64,000 bases of DNA from positions 151,612 through 215,611 of the forward strand of contig CAVQBE010000019.1 of assembly GCA_963710675.1 (NCBI GenBank). Direction: 5' to 3'. The notes under the pieces are model-generated. The model searched no databases, was not told the DNA's origin, and worked only from the letters and a program-made list of their open reading frames with translations. Within the stretch, counting starts at the first letter, position 1. Every line of letters begins with the position of its first letter. The stretch is from JACCZX01 sp963710675 (GTDB taxonomy: Bacteria; Pseudomonadota; Gammaproteobacteria; Burkholderiales; Burkholderiaceae_F). Positions 1-8,535 of this stretch are shown here, in pieces. The position numbers were made by a program, and so were the translations under genes.

Positions 1-879
1 AACGATTCGCAGCGCAAGCAGTACGACGAGAATCTGGAAACCGATTTTTCGTTTGATCTGCCGGGGCTGGCTCGCTTTCGCGTCAACGCATTCAATCAGG
101 ATCGCGGCGCGGCCGCGGTGCTGCGGACGATTCCTTCACGCGTGCTGTCGCTTGAGGAATTGCAGGCACCGCGTGTATTTGCCGAGTTCTCGGGCCGGCC
201 ACGCGGCCTGGTGCTGGTGACCGGCCCGACAGGATCCGGTAAGTCAACCACGCTGGCGGCGATGGTCGATCACGTCAACAACAATCTGTATGGCCACATT
301 CTGACTATCGAGGACCCGATCGAGTTCGTGCACGAGTCGCGCAAGTCGGTAATCAACCAGCGCGAGGTCGGGCCGCACACGCTGTCGTTTGCCAACGCGT
401 TGCGCTCGGCATTGCGAGAGGATCCGGACGTCGTCCTGGTTGGCGAGTTGCGTGACCTGGAAACGATTCGGCTGGCCCTGACCGCTGCCGAAACCGGCCA
501 CTTGGTGTTCGGTACTCTGCACACGTCGTCGGCGGCGAAGACCATCGACCGCGTGGTCGACGTCTTCCCCGCGGCGGAAAAAGAAATGGTTCGTGCGATG
601 TTGTCGGAGTCGATCGTCGCGGTGATTTCGCAGACGCTGCTGAAGCTTAAGGACGGCAGCGGTCGCGTCGCGGCTCACGAAATCATGGTGGGCACGCCGG
701 CCATCCGCAACCTGATTCGCGAGAACAAAATCGCGCAGATGTATTCGATGATTCAAACCGGCAGCCAGTTCGGAATGCAGACGCTCGACCATTGCATGAC
801 CGAGCTGGTTCGGCGCAACGTCATCACGGTGGCCGAAGCGCGGCAGTACGCGAAGACTCCCGAATCGTTCGCAGGCTAA
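1..879 (+). CDS. pilT: Type IV pilus retraction ATPase PilT (5' partial)
   Basis: Hexameric ATPase that powers pilus retraction at the inner-membrane base of the type IV pilus machine. The reading frame is open from base 1, so the start and roughly the first 50-60 codons lie outside the window. Visible motifs are Walker A GPTGSGKSTT, the Asp box ILTIEDPIEF, the Walker B-like PDVVLVGELRD and the His box TGHLVFGTLHT. The end near IRENKIAQMYSMIQTGSQ, followed by an MQTLD segment, is typical of PilT. pilU follows after 11 bases, so the two are almost certainly cotranscribed. No anomaly is seen in the part present. Confidence 0.95.
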   Translation, partial: NDSQRKQYDENLETDFSFDLPGLARFRVNAFNQDRGAAAVLRTIPSRVLSLEELQAPRVFAEFSGRPRGLVLVTGPTGSGKSTTLAAMVDHVNNNLYGHILTIEDPIEFVHESRKSVINQREVGPHTLSFANALRSALREDPDVVLVGELRDLETIRLALTAAETGHLVFGTLHTSSAAKTIDRVVDVFPAAEKEMVRAMLSESIVAVISQTLLKLKDGSGRVAAHEIMVGTPAIRNLIRENKIAQMYSMIQTGSQFGMQTLDHCMTELVRRNVITVAEARQYAKTPESFAG

Positions 880-890
880 AGCGAGAACTA

Positions 891-2033
891 ATGGAACGCG
901 ATCAGGCAACACGGTTCGTACATGATCTGCTGCGGCTACTGCTCAGCAAAAAAGGCTCGGACTTGTTTCTCACTGCCGAGTTTCCACCGGCTTTCAAGAT
1001 CGACGGCCGCGTCTTGCCGGTCTCGAATCAGCCGTTGACAGGGCAGCACACCAGTGAGTTGGTGCGCGCGATCATGAACGATCGGCAGGCAGCTGAGTTC
1101 GAGAAGACCAAAGAGTGTCAATTCGCGATCAACCCAACCAGCATCGGGCGCTTTCGCGTTTCGTCATTTATTCAGCAAGGCAAGGTGGGCATCGTGTTCC
1201 GTGTGATTGCGGACCACATCCCGACCAGCGACGAGCTGAATTTGCCGGCGATTGTCAACGAGCTTGCAATGGCAAAGCGTGGAATCGTCCTTGTGGTCGG
1301 CGCAACTGGCTCCGGCAAATCGACCACGCTGGCTGCGATGACGGGGTATCGCAACGAGAACAGCAATGGGCACATCATCACGATCGAGGACCCGATCGAG
1401 TATGTGCACCCGCATAAGAACTGCATCATTACGCAGCGCGAAGTCGGCGTTGACTGCGAGAGCTGGGCGGTCGCGCTGAAGAACACGCTACGCCAGGCTC
1501 CCGATGTCATCCTGATCGGCGAGGTTCGTGATCGCGATGCAATGGATCACGCAATTGCATTTGCCGAAACGGGGCACTTGGTGATGTGCACATTGCACGC
1601 CAATTCGACCAACCAAGCACTCGACCGGATCATCAACTTTTTCCCGGAAGAGCGGCGTCCGCAGTTGTTAATGGACCTCTCGCTCAATCTGCGTGCGTCG
1701 ATCGCGCAACGCCTGATCCCGTTTAAGGATCGCAAGGGAAGAATTCCCGCGGTTGAGATCATGCTGAATTCGCCGTTGATCGCCGATTTGATCTTCAAGC
1801 AGGAAATCCACGAGATCAAGGAAGTGATGAAACGCTCGCGCGAGCAGGGCATGCAGACGTTCGATCAGTGTCTGTATGACCTGCACGAGACCGAGCAGAT
1901 TTCGTACGAAGACGCACTACGCAATGCCGATTCGGTCAACGACGTGCGGCTGAACATCAAGCTGAACAGCAAGCTCTATGGTGGTGTGGCCGGTATCCAC
2001 AAGGGTATCGAGCACATGGGTCTGACCGGGTAA
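891..2033 (+). CDS. pilU: Type IV pilus PilT-dependent retraction ATPase PilU
   Basis: Accessory retraction ATPase that works together with PilT. The 380-residue product starts at ATG 891; the longer reading frame from 792 would overlap pilT and was not used. Walker A is GATGSGKSTT at about residue 140, followed by the Asp box IITIEDPIEYVH, PDVILIGEVRD and the His box TGHLVMCTLHANS. The C-terminal half contains the MQTFDQCLYDL segment usual in PilU. Length and motif order match the family. The gene lies directly behind pilT in the standard betaproteobacterial order. Confidence 0.95.
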   Translation: MERDQATRFVHDLLRLLLSKKGSDLFLTAEFPPAFKIDGRVLPVSNQPLTGQHTSELVRAIMNDRQAAEFEKTKECQFAINPTSIGRFRVSSFIQQGKVGIVFRVIADHIPTSDELNLPAIVNELAMAKRGIVLVVGATGSGKSTTLAAMTGYRNENSNGHIITIEDPIEYVHPHKNCIITQREVGVDCESWAVALKNTLRQAPDVILIGEVRDRDAMDHAIAFAETGHLVMCTLHANSTNQALDRIINFFPEERRPQLLMDLSLNLRASIAQRLIPFKDRKGRIPAVEIMLNSPLIADLIFKQEIHEIKEVMKRSREQGMQTFDQCLYDLHETEQISYEDALRNADSVNDVRLNIKLNSKLYGGVAGIHKGIEHMGLTG

Positions 2034-2051
2034 GAAGCGCTCCTCGTACGC

Positions 2052-2113
2052 GCGAGCCTGCGGCTCGCACGTGCACTCATCGCAGTTAGTTTCGCGCCGC
2101 TCCTCCGGGAGCG
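2052..2113. terminator. Two short hairpins between convergent genes
   Basis: Between the ends of pilU (+) and the CBS gene (-) there are two GC-rich inverted repeats: a 7-bp stem at 2052-2058/2062-2068 with a 3-base loop, and a 6-bp stem at 2098-2103/2108-2113 with a TCCG loop. Neither is followed by a T-run, so a role as bidirectional terminators is only an inference. Nothing else is visible in this 140-bp gap. Confidence 0.3.
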
Positions 2114-2174
2114 GCCGCGCGGAGCGATGCAGCGCAGATCCAGGTGCGTGGTCGCTCGTGCGCCGCTACGGTCA

Positions 2175-2588
2175 CTAACCCGGCATTGAGATGTCGCGCA
2201 ACGTTTCGTCGACATCGTCTTCCTCCTCCAGCGCGATGTCGCCGAGCGCGACGATGCCCACCAGCTGGCGGTCCCGATCGACGACCGGAATGCGGCGGAC
2301 CTGAGCGTCTGACATTTGTTGCAGAACGTCGTCGATTGAGTCGGTATCGGTGCACCAGATCACGTCATCGGTCATCACTTCACTGACCGGAGTCTCTGCA
2401 CTTTTACCCTCAGCCACGGCGCGTACGGTGATGTCGCGGTCTGTGATCATGCCGACCAACTTGCGGCCGTCGCACACCGGCAATGAACCCACGTCCAGAT
2501 CGGCCATCGCACGGGCTGCGTCGCGCAAGGTTTCCTCCGGCCGCACTACCTCGACGTCGGGTGTCATAACTTCGGCAATTGTTTGCAT
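2175..2588 (-). CDS. Two-CBS-domain protein
   Basis: A 137-residue protein made of two consecutive CBS domains (about residues 8-60 and 72-125) with little else. Repeated hallmarks are GMITDRDITVRAVAEG in the first domain and GIVALGDIAL in the second. Stand-alone CBS pairs bind adenosyl ligands and sense energy or redox state; the partner here is not known. The C-terminus is acidic (EEEDDVDE). A Shine-Dalgarno-like AAGGAAAG precedes the ATG at 2588. The zinc-finger gene upstream on the same strand may be cotranscribed. Confidence 0.85.
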   Translation of the reverse strand: MQTIAEVMTPDVEVVRPEETLRDAARAMADLDVGSLPVCDGRKLVGMITDRDITVRAVAEGKSAETPVSEVMTDDVIWCTDTDSIDDVLQQMSDAQVRRIPVVDRDRQLVGIVALGDIALEEEDDVDETLRDISMPG

Positions 2589-2622
2589 CTGCTTTCCTTA
2601 GGTTGGGAAACGTTATCGCGAC

Positions 2623-2826
2623 TCAGGCGCCGCCGACGCCTTCGGTCACCTTGCCGCTGCCTTCGCAGTCGGTGCAGGTGTGACCATCGACGCGGCCTGT
2701 ACCGCCGCACATGCGGCACACGTTCTCTCCCGTCCCGGGCGTTCCCGCGCGGGCCTCATCGCCGGGGGACATCTCGGGCGGAAGCCGAGGTGAGCCTGCA
2801 TGAATGGTTGGCGGCTTGGAGTTCAT
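2623..2826 (-). CDS. Small DnaJ-type zinc-finger protein
   Basis: A 67-residue protein whose C-terminal half has two CxxCxGxG units (CRMCGGTGRV and CTDCEGSGKV). This is the repeat of the DnaJ cysteine-rich domain, enough for one zinc site. The N-terminal 35 residues are Pro/Gly rich and probably disordered. There is no J-domain. Similar short proteins are common near CBS or chaperone genes in betaproteobacteria, but I do not know a function. It ends 34 bases before the CBS gene on the same strand. The start at 2826 is the only ATG giving this frame. Confidence 0.65.
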   Translation of the reverse strand: MNSKPPTIHAGSPRLPPEMSPGDEARAGTPGTGENVCRMCGGTGRVDGHTCTDCEGSGKVTEGVGGA

Positions 2827-2905
2827 GGAGTTCTAGTGCGGGTGGAGCAAGGAGCGTTCCTTGTTGAGCTTTACACTGGTTATCCAAGGCAACTGGAGAA
2901 CGGCG

Positions 2906-3391
2906 ATGGGTTCTGTCTACGACTTTTCTGCGAAAACGATCGACGGCAAGTCGCGCACGCTTTCCGACTTCAAAGGCAAGGTGCTGTTGGTCGTCAACAC
3001 GGCGAGCCAGTGCGGCTTCACGCCACAGTACAAGGGACTTGAGGCGCTTTACAAGAAGTATTCAGATCGCGGGTTCGCGGTGTTGGGCTTTCCAAGCAAT
3101 CAGTTCGGTCAGCAGGAGCCCGGACCCGATACTGAGATCGCTGAGTTCTGCGAAATGAATTTCGGCGTGACGTTTCCGATGTTCTCGAAGGTCGACGTCA
3201 ATGGTCCGACCGCTCACCCGTTGTACAAGTATCTGACGTCGGAGAAAAAGGGGTTGCTTGGCTCAGAGGGAATCAAATGGAATTTCACCAAGTTCTTGAT
3301 TGGGAAAGACGGCGCTGTGATTGATCGTTACGCGCCGACTACCAAACCCGAAGATCTAGAGAAGGACATTGAGCGCGCATTGGCGGCGTAG
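2906..3391 (+). CDS. Glutathione peroxidase (Cys type)
   Basis: Thiol peroxidase of the glutathione peroxidase family that reduces hydrogen peroxide or lipid peroxides, normally with thioredoxin or glutathione. The 161-residue product from ATG 2906 has the three family signatures: NTASQCGFTPQY with a peroxidatic Cys in place of selenocysteine, LGFPSNQFGQQEPG with the catalytic Gln, and KWNFTKFLI with the catalytic Trp and Asn. There is no signal peptide, so it is probably cytoplasmic. A GGAGAACGGCG ribosome-binding stretch supports this start over the longer frame beginning at 2861. Confidence 0.92.
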   Translation: MGSVYDFSAKTIDGKSRTLSDFKGKVLLVVNTASQCGFTPQYKGLEALYKKYSDRGFAVLGFPSNQFGQQEPGPDTEIAEFCEMNFGVTFPMFSKVDVNGPTAHPLYKYLTSEKKGLLGSEGIKWNFTKFLIGKDGAVIDRYAPTTKPEDLEKDIERALAA

Positions 3392-3412
3392 GCGGGCTCA
3401 GCTTGATTGACA

Positions 3413-4600
3413 TCACACTTCATTCTTCACTGCGGACGCGCGCGGCCGATAGCCCCCGGCGACTAGCTCGAACCTGAAGAATCGGCACTCGATTGGCCCG
3501 TTGAACAGCACCGCCTTGCGTGTCTCCTGCAGACGCATCTGCCTGGGCAGCTGGCGATCCGATGTCAGAAACCACGCTTCCCATCCCGCGAAGTTCTGCT
3601 TCAACCGATCGCCGACGTTGCGCATCATGTCGCCGACCGATGCCGAGCGAGGCGCGCTTTGCTCTCCGTAGGGAGGATTCGTGACGATCATCCCGGTTTC
3701 TGCAGCAGGAACTGCAACCCGCGCATCGACCGCATTGAACTGCAGGCGGCCGTCGTCGAGCCAGGTTTGCAGGCCCGCAAGCTTGGCGTTGGCAATGGCT
3801 TGATCGACCACGCGTGTTGATATGTCGGAGCCGACCAGATTTGCAGTCGCAGCGTCGGTGATTGCAGCCCGCGCACCGTCTTTCAGCCGTCGCCATGCGT
3901 GCGAGTCGAAACCTTTAAGTCGTTCGAATGCAAAGCGGCGGTCGAGGCCGGGCGGGCGCTTCGCGGCGATCGACGCCGCCTCGATCACGATCGTGCCGCT
4001 GCCACAGAACAAATCCGCCAGCGGCGTTGACGGCGTCCAACCCGACAGCGCCAGCAATCCTGCGGCAAGGTTTTCCTTTAAAGGCGCTTCGCCCTTGTCG
4101 GCCCGCCAACCGCGCTTGAAAAGCGGCTCGCCCGACAGATCGACATACAGCGTGACAGTCGATGAATCGAGATAGGCGAATACACGCACATCGGGATTGG
4201 AGCGATCGATGGAGGGTCGCGCGCCCGTTAGTTCGCGTAGACGATCGACGATCCCATCCTTGATCCGCAGCATTGCGAACTCGAGGCTCTGCAATGGGGA
4301 GCGCGACGCGGTGACGTCGACGCGCAGCGTTTGTTGCGTGGACATCAGGTCCTGCCAACGCACCTCCTGCGTGGCGTCGTACAGATGCTGCTCACTCAAA
4401 TAGCCGCGCCTGCCGACTTGCCACAATATGCGGCTTGCCAGTCGCGAGTGAAGATTCGCGGCGTAAGCAATGCTCAAAGTTCCGGTGAAGGCCACACCGC
4501 CGGCCTCGGCTCGTAGCGCCTGTGCACCAACTGCCACGAGCTCATCGGAGAGCGCGGCTTCAAGTCCGCGCGGACACACCGCGAAAAACGCGGCGGTCAC
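3413..4600 (-). CDS. THUMP-domain class I RNA methyltransferase (RlmL-type)
   Basis: SAM-dependent methyltransferase predicted to make N2-methylguanosine in 23S rRNA, like the N-terminal half of E. coli RlmKL. The 395-residue protein begins with GTG at 4600. The N-terminal part is a THUMP-like RNA-binding region (about 1-160). The methyltransferase part has the SAM-binding motif LADLFCGSGTIVIEAA at about 195-210 and the catalytic TNPPYGE at about 310. There is no RlmK half, which is the normal betaproteobacterial form. It converges on the glutathione peroxidase gene with 21 bases between the stops. Confidence 0.85.
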   Translation of the reverse strand: MTAAFFAVCPRGLEAALSDELVAVGAQALRAEAGGVAFTGTLSIAYAANLHSRLASRILWQVGRRGYLSEQHLYDATQEVRWQDLMSTQQTLRVDVTASRSPLQSLEFAMLRIKDGIVDRLRELTGARPSIDRSNPDVRVFAYLDSSTVTLYVDLSGEPLFKRGWRADKGEAPLKENLAAGLLALSGWTPSTPLADLFCGSGTIVIEAASIAAKRPPGLDRRFAFERLKGFDSHAWRRLKDGARAAITDAATANLVGSDISTRVVDQAIANAKLAGLQTWLDDGRLQFNAVDARVAVPAAETGMIVTNPPYGEQSAPRSASVGDMMRNVGDRLKQNFAGWEAWFLTSDRQLPRQMRLQETRKAVLFNGPIECRFFRFELVAGGYRPRASAVKNEV

Positions 4601-4649
4601 TTCCCGGCTCGATGCACGACGACTGCGCGCGCCGACCTTTCTGCGCTTT

Positions 4650-5252
4650 TCATCGAGCTAATGCTCGATCGAGAAATTCAAGGCGGTCCTGTCCCCAGAA
4701 GAGCTCGTCCTGATAGATGTAGGTCGGAGCGCCGAACACGTTGCGCATGATGGCTTCCTGCGAATTCTGCACGTATCGCGCGGCCACTTCGGCCGAACGT
4801 GCGTGCGCGAGCAGCGATTCGGCTTCAAGCTTGCGCGCACTGACGATTTCTGCAAGCACGTTCGCATCGCTGATGTTGCGCTCCTCGGCCCAGACCGCGC
4901 GACCACAATCACCGGCGATGTCGAGCGCAGCAGCGGTGCCATGGCGCTCCAGTACGGCGAGGATCAGCGTCGCAGCAGGTTCCGCGGGCACTGGAAAGTG
5001 CTTGGGTTCAAGCGTCAGTGGAACAGCGAGATGATCGCGCCAGCGCTTGAGCTCCATCATCCGGTACGCCCGGCGCTGCGGGGGCCGGTCCTTCAACGCA
5101 AGTCCGCCAGAGACTGGAAAGACCTTGCCCAGGTCCATTACCCGTAAATTGATCTTTGCCTGATGTCTCGCGCAGATCTCTCGGAAGCGTGCATGCCCCA
5201 GATAAGCAAAGGGCGATACCGGAGTCATGAAGTAATCGACGGTCTTGTCCAT
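4650..5252 (-). CDS. 2-hydroxychromene-2-carboxylate isomerase family protein
   Basis: DsbA-fold, glutathione-dependent isomerase of the HCCA isomerase/kappa-GST group. The 200-residue protein begins with VDYFMTPVSPFAYLGHARF, where the Ser of TPVSPFAY sits in the position of the catalytic glutathione-activating Ser. The C-terminal signature is FGAPTYIYQDELFWGQDRL, the usual FGVPtfv...fwGqDRL end of the family. No other naphthalene-degradation genes are nearby, so the natural substrate is unknown. It lies six bases after hemJ on the same strand and is likely in the same transcript. Confidence 0.85.
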   Translation of the reverse strand: MDKTVDYFMTPVSPFAYLGHARFREICARHQAKINLRVMDLGKVFPVSGGLALKDRPPQRRAYRMMELKRWRDHLAVPLTLEPKHFPVPAEPAATLILAVLERHGTAAALDIAGDCGRAVWAEERNISDANVLAEIVSARKLEAESLLAHARSAEVAARYVQNSQEAIMRNVFGAPTYIYQDELFWGQDRLEFLDRALAR

Positions 5253-5258
5253 ACGCTC

Positions 5259-5681
5259 CTAAAACGGCTTCACGACAACCAGGATGACGATCGCGACCAG
5301 CAGCAATACCGGCACCTCGTTAAACCAGCGAAACCAGACGTGCGAGTGCCTCACTTCGCTGCGGACGAATTTCCCGTAAAGGACTGCGCACCAGCCGTGG
5401 TAAGCAATCACGCCCACCACCAGTGCGAGCTTCGCATTCATCCACCCTGCACCCATACCGACGGAGCTCAGCAGCCACATTCCTAGGGCCAACGCGAGCA
5501 CCGCCAGTCCTGTCGTGAAACGCAATAACTTGCGCGCCATCATTAATAGGCGCTCGCGCGTCGCGGCGTCGTCAACGGTTGCCAGATTGACGAAAATGCG
5601 CGGTAGATAAAACAGCCCCGCAAACCAGCTCGTCACGAAGATGATGTGCGCTGCCTTGACCCACAGATAGCCACCGCCCAT
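5259..5681 (-). CDS. hemJ: HemJ-type protoporphyrinogen IX oxidase
   Basis: Membrane protein of the HemJ/UPF0093 family, proposed to oxidise protoporphyrinogen IX to protoporphyrin IX in haem biosynthesis. The 140 residues contain four hydrophobic segments (about 5-25, 50-72, 80-100 and 118-138). Conserved residues are visible: the His of WVKAAHIIFV, the Arg of FYLPRIFV, and the WMNAKLALV segment carrying the functional Trp/Lys. CopD-like copper proteins share the fold, but length and the lysine favour HemJ. It is followed at six bases by the isomerase gene. Confidence 0.82.
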   Translation of the reverse strand: MGGGYLWVKAAHIIFVTSWFAGLFYLPRIFVNLATVDDAATRERLLMMARKLLRFTTGLAVLALALGMWLLSSVGMGAGWMNAKLALVVGVIAYHGWCAVLYGKFVRSEVRHSHVWFRWFNEVPVLLLVAIVILVVVKPF

Positions 5682-5688
5682 TTCGGCG

Positions 5689-6954
5689 TCAACTGGTACG
5701 CACTTCGCCGTTGCCGAATACGACGTATTTCAGCGACGTCAAACCTTCGAGGCCGACCGGGCCACGTGCGTGCAGCTTGTCGTTCGAGATTCCGATCTCC
5801 GCTCCGAGCCCGTATTCATAACCGTCGGCAAAGCGCGTCGAAGCATTGACGATGACCGACGCGGAATCGACCTCGCGCACGAATCGCATCGCGTTCGCGT
5901 AACTCTCGGTGACGATCGCGTCGGTGTGTTTGCTGCCGAACGTGTTGATATGCAAGATAGCGTCGTCGATACCGGGCAACGTCGAGATCGAAAGAATCGG
6001 TGCGAGGTATTCGGTGCTCCAGTCTTCCTCGACAGCGTCAATCACTCCGCTCACCCCTGCCGCTTCGAGGATTGCGCGCGACTCGGGGCAGCAGCGCAGC
6101 TCGACACCTTTCGAGCGGTAGATGCGGCCCAGTGCCGGCAACACTTGCGCAGCGACGCTTTGCGCGACCAGCAACGTTTCCATCGTGTTGCAGGTGCCAT
6201 AGCGTTGTGTCTTCGCGTTGTCTGCAATTGCGATTGCTTTGCCGATATCGGCTGCGCCGTCGATGTAGACGTGGCAGATACCGTCGAGATGCTTCAACAT
6301 CGGTACCCGCGATTCGCGCATCAGTCGCTCGATCAAGCCACGACCTCCGCGAGGCACCAGCAGGTCGACATACTCCGGCATCTGCGCCAGCGCGCCTACG
6401 GCAGCGCGATCGGTCGTACCAATCAGCTGCACTGCGTCGGCAGGCAGACCGGAGGCCACGAGTCCGTCGCGGACAATTTTTGCGAGCACGCGGTTGCTTT
6501 CGATTGCCTCCGAGCCTCCGCGCAGAATCGCCGCATTGCCGCTCTTGATACAGAGCGCCGCGGCGTCGACGGTCACGTTCGGCCGGCTTTCGTAAACGAT
6601 CGCTATCACGCCGAGCGGTACCCGCATCCGACCCACTTTGATGCCGCTGGGACGCGGTTTCAATTCAGTGATTTCACCGATAGGGTCCGAAAGACGCGCG
6701 ACCTGCTCGACACCGGCTGCCATCTGTTCGATCGCGTCATCGTCGAGCGCTAGCCGGTCGAGCAAGGCGGTCTGCACGCCTGCTTGTCTCGCGCGCTCAA
6801 CGTCCAGCGCATTCGCACGCTTGATTTGCTGTCGGCCGTCACGCAGCAGCGCCGCAATTTTCAGCAGCGCCTGATCCTTCACATGACTGCCTGCCGGCGA
6901 CATCGCGGCGGATGCTTTGCGGGCTGCGCGGCCGATCTGCCGCACGTCATCCAT
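5689..6954 (-). CDS. proA: Gamma-glutamyl phosphate reductase
   Basis: NADPH-dependent reduction of gamma-glutamyl phosphate to glutamate semialdehyde, the second step of proline synthesis. I choose ATG 6954, giving 421 residues, the family length; the frame is open to 7065 but that extension would run into holA. The aldehyde-dehydrogenase core is clear: YESRPNVTVDAAALCIKSGNAAILRGG, which contains the cofactor-binding motif, and the catalytic Cys in YGTCNTMETLL at about 260. The C-terminal GLGAEIGISNDKLHARGPVG block is typical of ProA. It follows holA by 47 bases in the standard leuS-lptE-holA-proA order. Confidence 0.95.
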   Translation of the reverse strand: MDDVRQIGRAARKASAAMSPAGSHVKDQALLKIAALLRDGRQQIKRANALDVERARQAGVQTALLDRLALDDDAIEQMAAGVEQVARLSDPIGEITELKPRPSGIKVGRMRVPLGVIAIVYESRPNVTVDAAALCIKSGNAAILRGGSEAIESNRVLAKIVRDGLVASGLPADAVQLIGTTDRAAVGALAQMPEYVDLLVPRGGRGLIERLMRESRVPMLKHLDGICHVYIDGAADIGKAIAIADNAKTQRYGTCNTMETLLVAQSVAAQVLPALGRIYRSKGVELRCCPESRAILEAAGVSGVIDAVEEDWSTEYLAPILSISTLPGIDDAILHINTFGSKHTDAIVTESYANAMRFVREVDSASVIVNASTRFADGYEYGLGAEIGISNDKLHARGPVGLEGLTSLKYVVFGNGEVRTS

Positions 6955-7001
6955 GACGTCATCGACGTCGGCACTTTCGATCGAACGAACGACAGCAGAA
7001 T

Positions 7002-8051
7002 TCAATGAACGACGCTCCGCGGCGGGCCGGCCAGGCTCAACGCCAGATCGGTCAATTCTAGCCATACGTTGCTGTCGGTCTTCGGTGCGAGCAGGCCTTT
7101 CGCAAGCCGGTCAATGTCTGCGGCGCGTTGCAGAGCTGCTTCGAGCGCGCCTGGCGAGATGCGTGCAAGAGCGCGCTCGAACAACCTTTCGCGCGGTCCC
7201 CATAGGCGGTTCTCCCGTGCCGCCACCGAAAACGGCCGTCCAGCATCGACGTGCGCCTTCACCCTTAACAGCGTGCGCAATTCTTCGGTAATCACCCATA
7301 GGACCAGCGGCGTGCCTTCGCCTTCGGCCTCGAGTCCGGCCATCGTCTTGCGAACACGCGCAGCATCGCCGGTCAACATCGCTATCGGCAACTGGAAAAC
7401 GTCGTAGCGGGCAACGTTAAGCACGCTGTCGGTCACCTGTTCGAGCGTCAATTGGCCGCCGGGATAAAGCAGCGCCAACTTGACCACTTCCTGGTGCGCG
7501 GCAAGCAAATTACCTTCGACCTTGTCAGCCATGAACTCGAGCGCTTCGCGCCCGGCGTTTTGATTTTGTCTTGCGAGGCGCCGCGAGATCCACTGCGGCA
7601 ATTGCGCGCGGTCGACCGTGTCGATTTCGACCATGACACCGGCGCGCTCGAGTGCTTCAACCCACCGGGCCTGCCGATCGCGGCGCTCGAGACGTGGCAC
7701 CGAGACAATCGTCATCACGCCGTCGAATACGCTCGAAGCGTGTGCTTCAAGCGCTTTTGCACCTGCGATGCCGGGCTTGCCGCTTGGCAGACGAAGCTCG
7801 ACGATCTTTTTTTCAGCAAACAGCGACAAGCCCTGCGCAGCCTCCGCGAGCTTTGACCAGTCGAAGCGTGCGTCGGCATTCAACACGTCGCGCTCCGCGT
7901 AGCCCAAGCGGCGCGCAGTCAGACGGATTGCATCCTGCGCTTCGAGCGATAGCAACGGCTCGTTGCTGGCGACCACAAATATCGGCGGCAACGATCCAGA
8001 GCGCTGCGCACGCGTCAGCAATCCGTCCAATGCGTCATTTCTAAGTTGCAC
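7002..8051 (-). CDS. holA: DNA polymerase III delta subunit
   Basis: Clamp-loader subunit that opens the beta sliding clamp. The best start is GTG 8051, which gives 349 residues (E. coli has 343) beginning VQLRNDALDGLL and overlapping the end of lptE by 11 bases, so translation is probably coupled. The longer frame to 8183 would only read out of frame through lptE. Family features are IFVVASNEPLLSLEAQDAIRLTARRLGY in the N-terminal AAA-like domain, then RLERRDRQARWVEALE and the C-terminal collar region. The domain lacks Walker motifs, as expected for delta. Confidence 0.9.
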   Translation of the reverse strand: MQLRNDALDGLLTRAQRSGSLPPIFVVASNEPLLSLEAQDAIRLTARRLGYAERDVLNADARFDWSKLAEAAQGLSLFAEKKIVELRLPSGKPGIAGAKALEAHASSVFDGVMTIVSVPRLERRDRQARWVEALERAGVMVEIDTVDRAQLPQWISRRLARQNQNAGREALEFMADKVEGNLLAAHQEVVKLALLYPGGQLTLEQVTDSVLNVARYDVFQLPIAMLTGDAARVRKTMAGLEAEGEGTPLVLWVITEELRTLLRVKAHVDAGRPFSVAARENRLWGPRERLFERALARISPGALEAALQRAADIDRLAKGLLAPKTDSNVWLELTDLALSLAGPPRSVVH

Positions 8052-8532
8052 TTGGCTTGATTCCCTGCAGGCGGTTGACGATCTGACGCACCAGATCGCT
8101 TTGCATATCGCGATACAGCAACGCTTCCTCCGACTCCTTGGCCAGCAGTTCAGACTCGTTGAAGCTGATATCGCGCCTTGCAATCAACGATGTCGGTGCG
8201 ATCAGCTCGATTCCTTCCTGATCGACGACGCGGAAGGTTGTGCGTAGCCTAAGTTGATACTCGCGCGCACGCCCCTGGGCATTGATCGAAAGTACTTCGC
8301 GCTCGCGCTGTTCGCCGAGCAATTCGACTATTGCCTGCGCATCTTTCCTGTCCGGTACCACGGTTGCATTAGTAGAAGATCGCACTACGCGACCAATTTC
8401 CGCACCAATCGGTGAGTTGACCGGCAGTGATAAATACAGGCGCTCGATGGGCAGAGTTTGCGAGCCTCGGAGCTGGAAGCCACAGCCTTGTATCAGCAGG
8501 ACGAGCGCGGCAACGATCAGAATGCGACGCAT
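8041..8532 (-). CDS. lptE: LPS-assembly lipoprotein LptE
   Basis: Outer-membrane lipoprotein that plugs the LptD barrel and helps place lipopolysaccharide in the outer leaflet. The 163 residues start with a lipoprotein signal: a hydrophobic stretch ILIVAALVLLIQGCGFQLRG with the lipobox LIQGC (Cys 17). The GCGFQLRG sequence after the cleavage site is the family signature. The start lies three bases after the leuS stop and the end overlaps holA, so leuS-lptE-holA form a tight operon. Confidence 0.93.
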   Translation of the reverse strand: MRRILIVAALVLLIQGCGFQLRGSQTLPIERLYLSLPVNSPIGAEIGRVVRSSTNATVVPDRKDAQAIVELLGEQREREVLSINAQGRAREYQLRLRTTFRVVDQEGIELIAPTSLIARRDISFNESELLAKESEEALLYRDMQSDLVRQIVNRLQGIKPSAT

Positions 8533-8535
8533 CGA

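Noticed and set aside
5770..6753. A 327-codon open frame antisense to proA
   Set aside because: ProA is complete on the other strand; the antisense product is rich in Arg, Cys and His and matches no family I know.
8052..8183. Longer holA start at 8183
   Set aside because: The extra 44 codons lie inside lptE and have no HolA similarity; the GTG at 8051 fits the family length.
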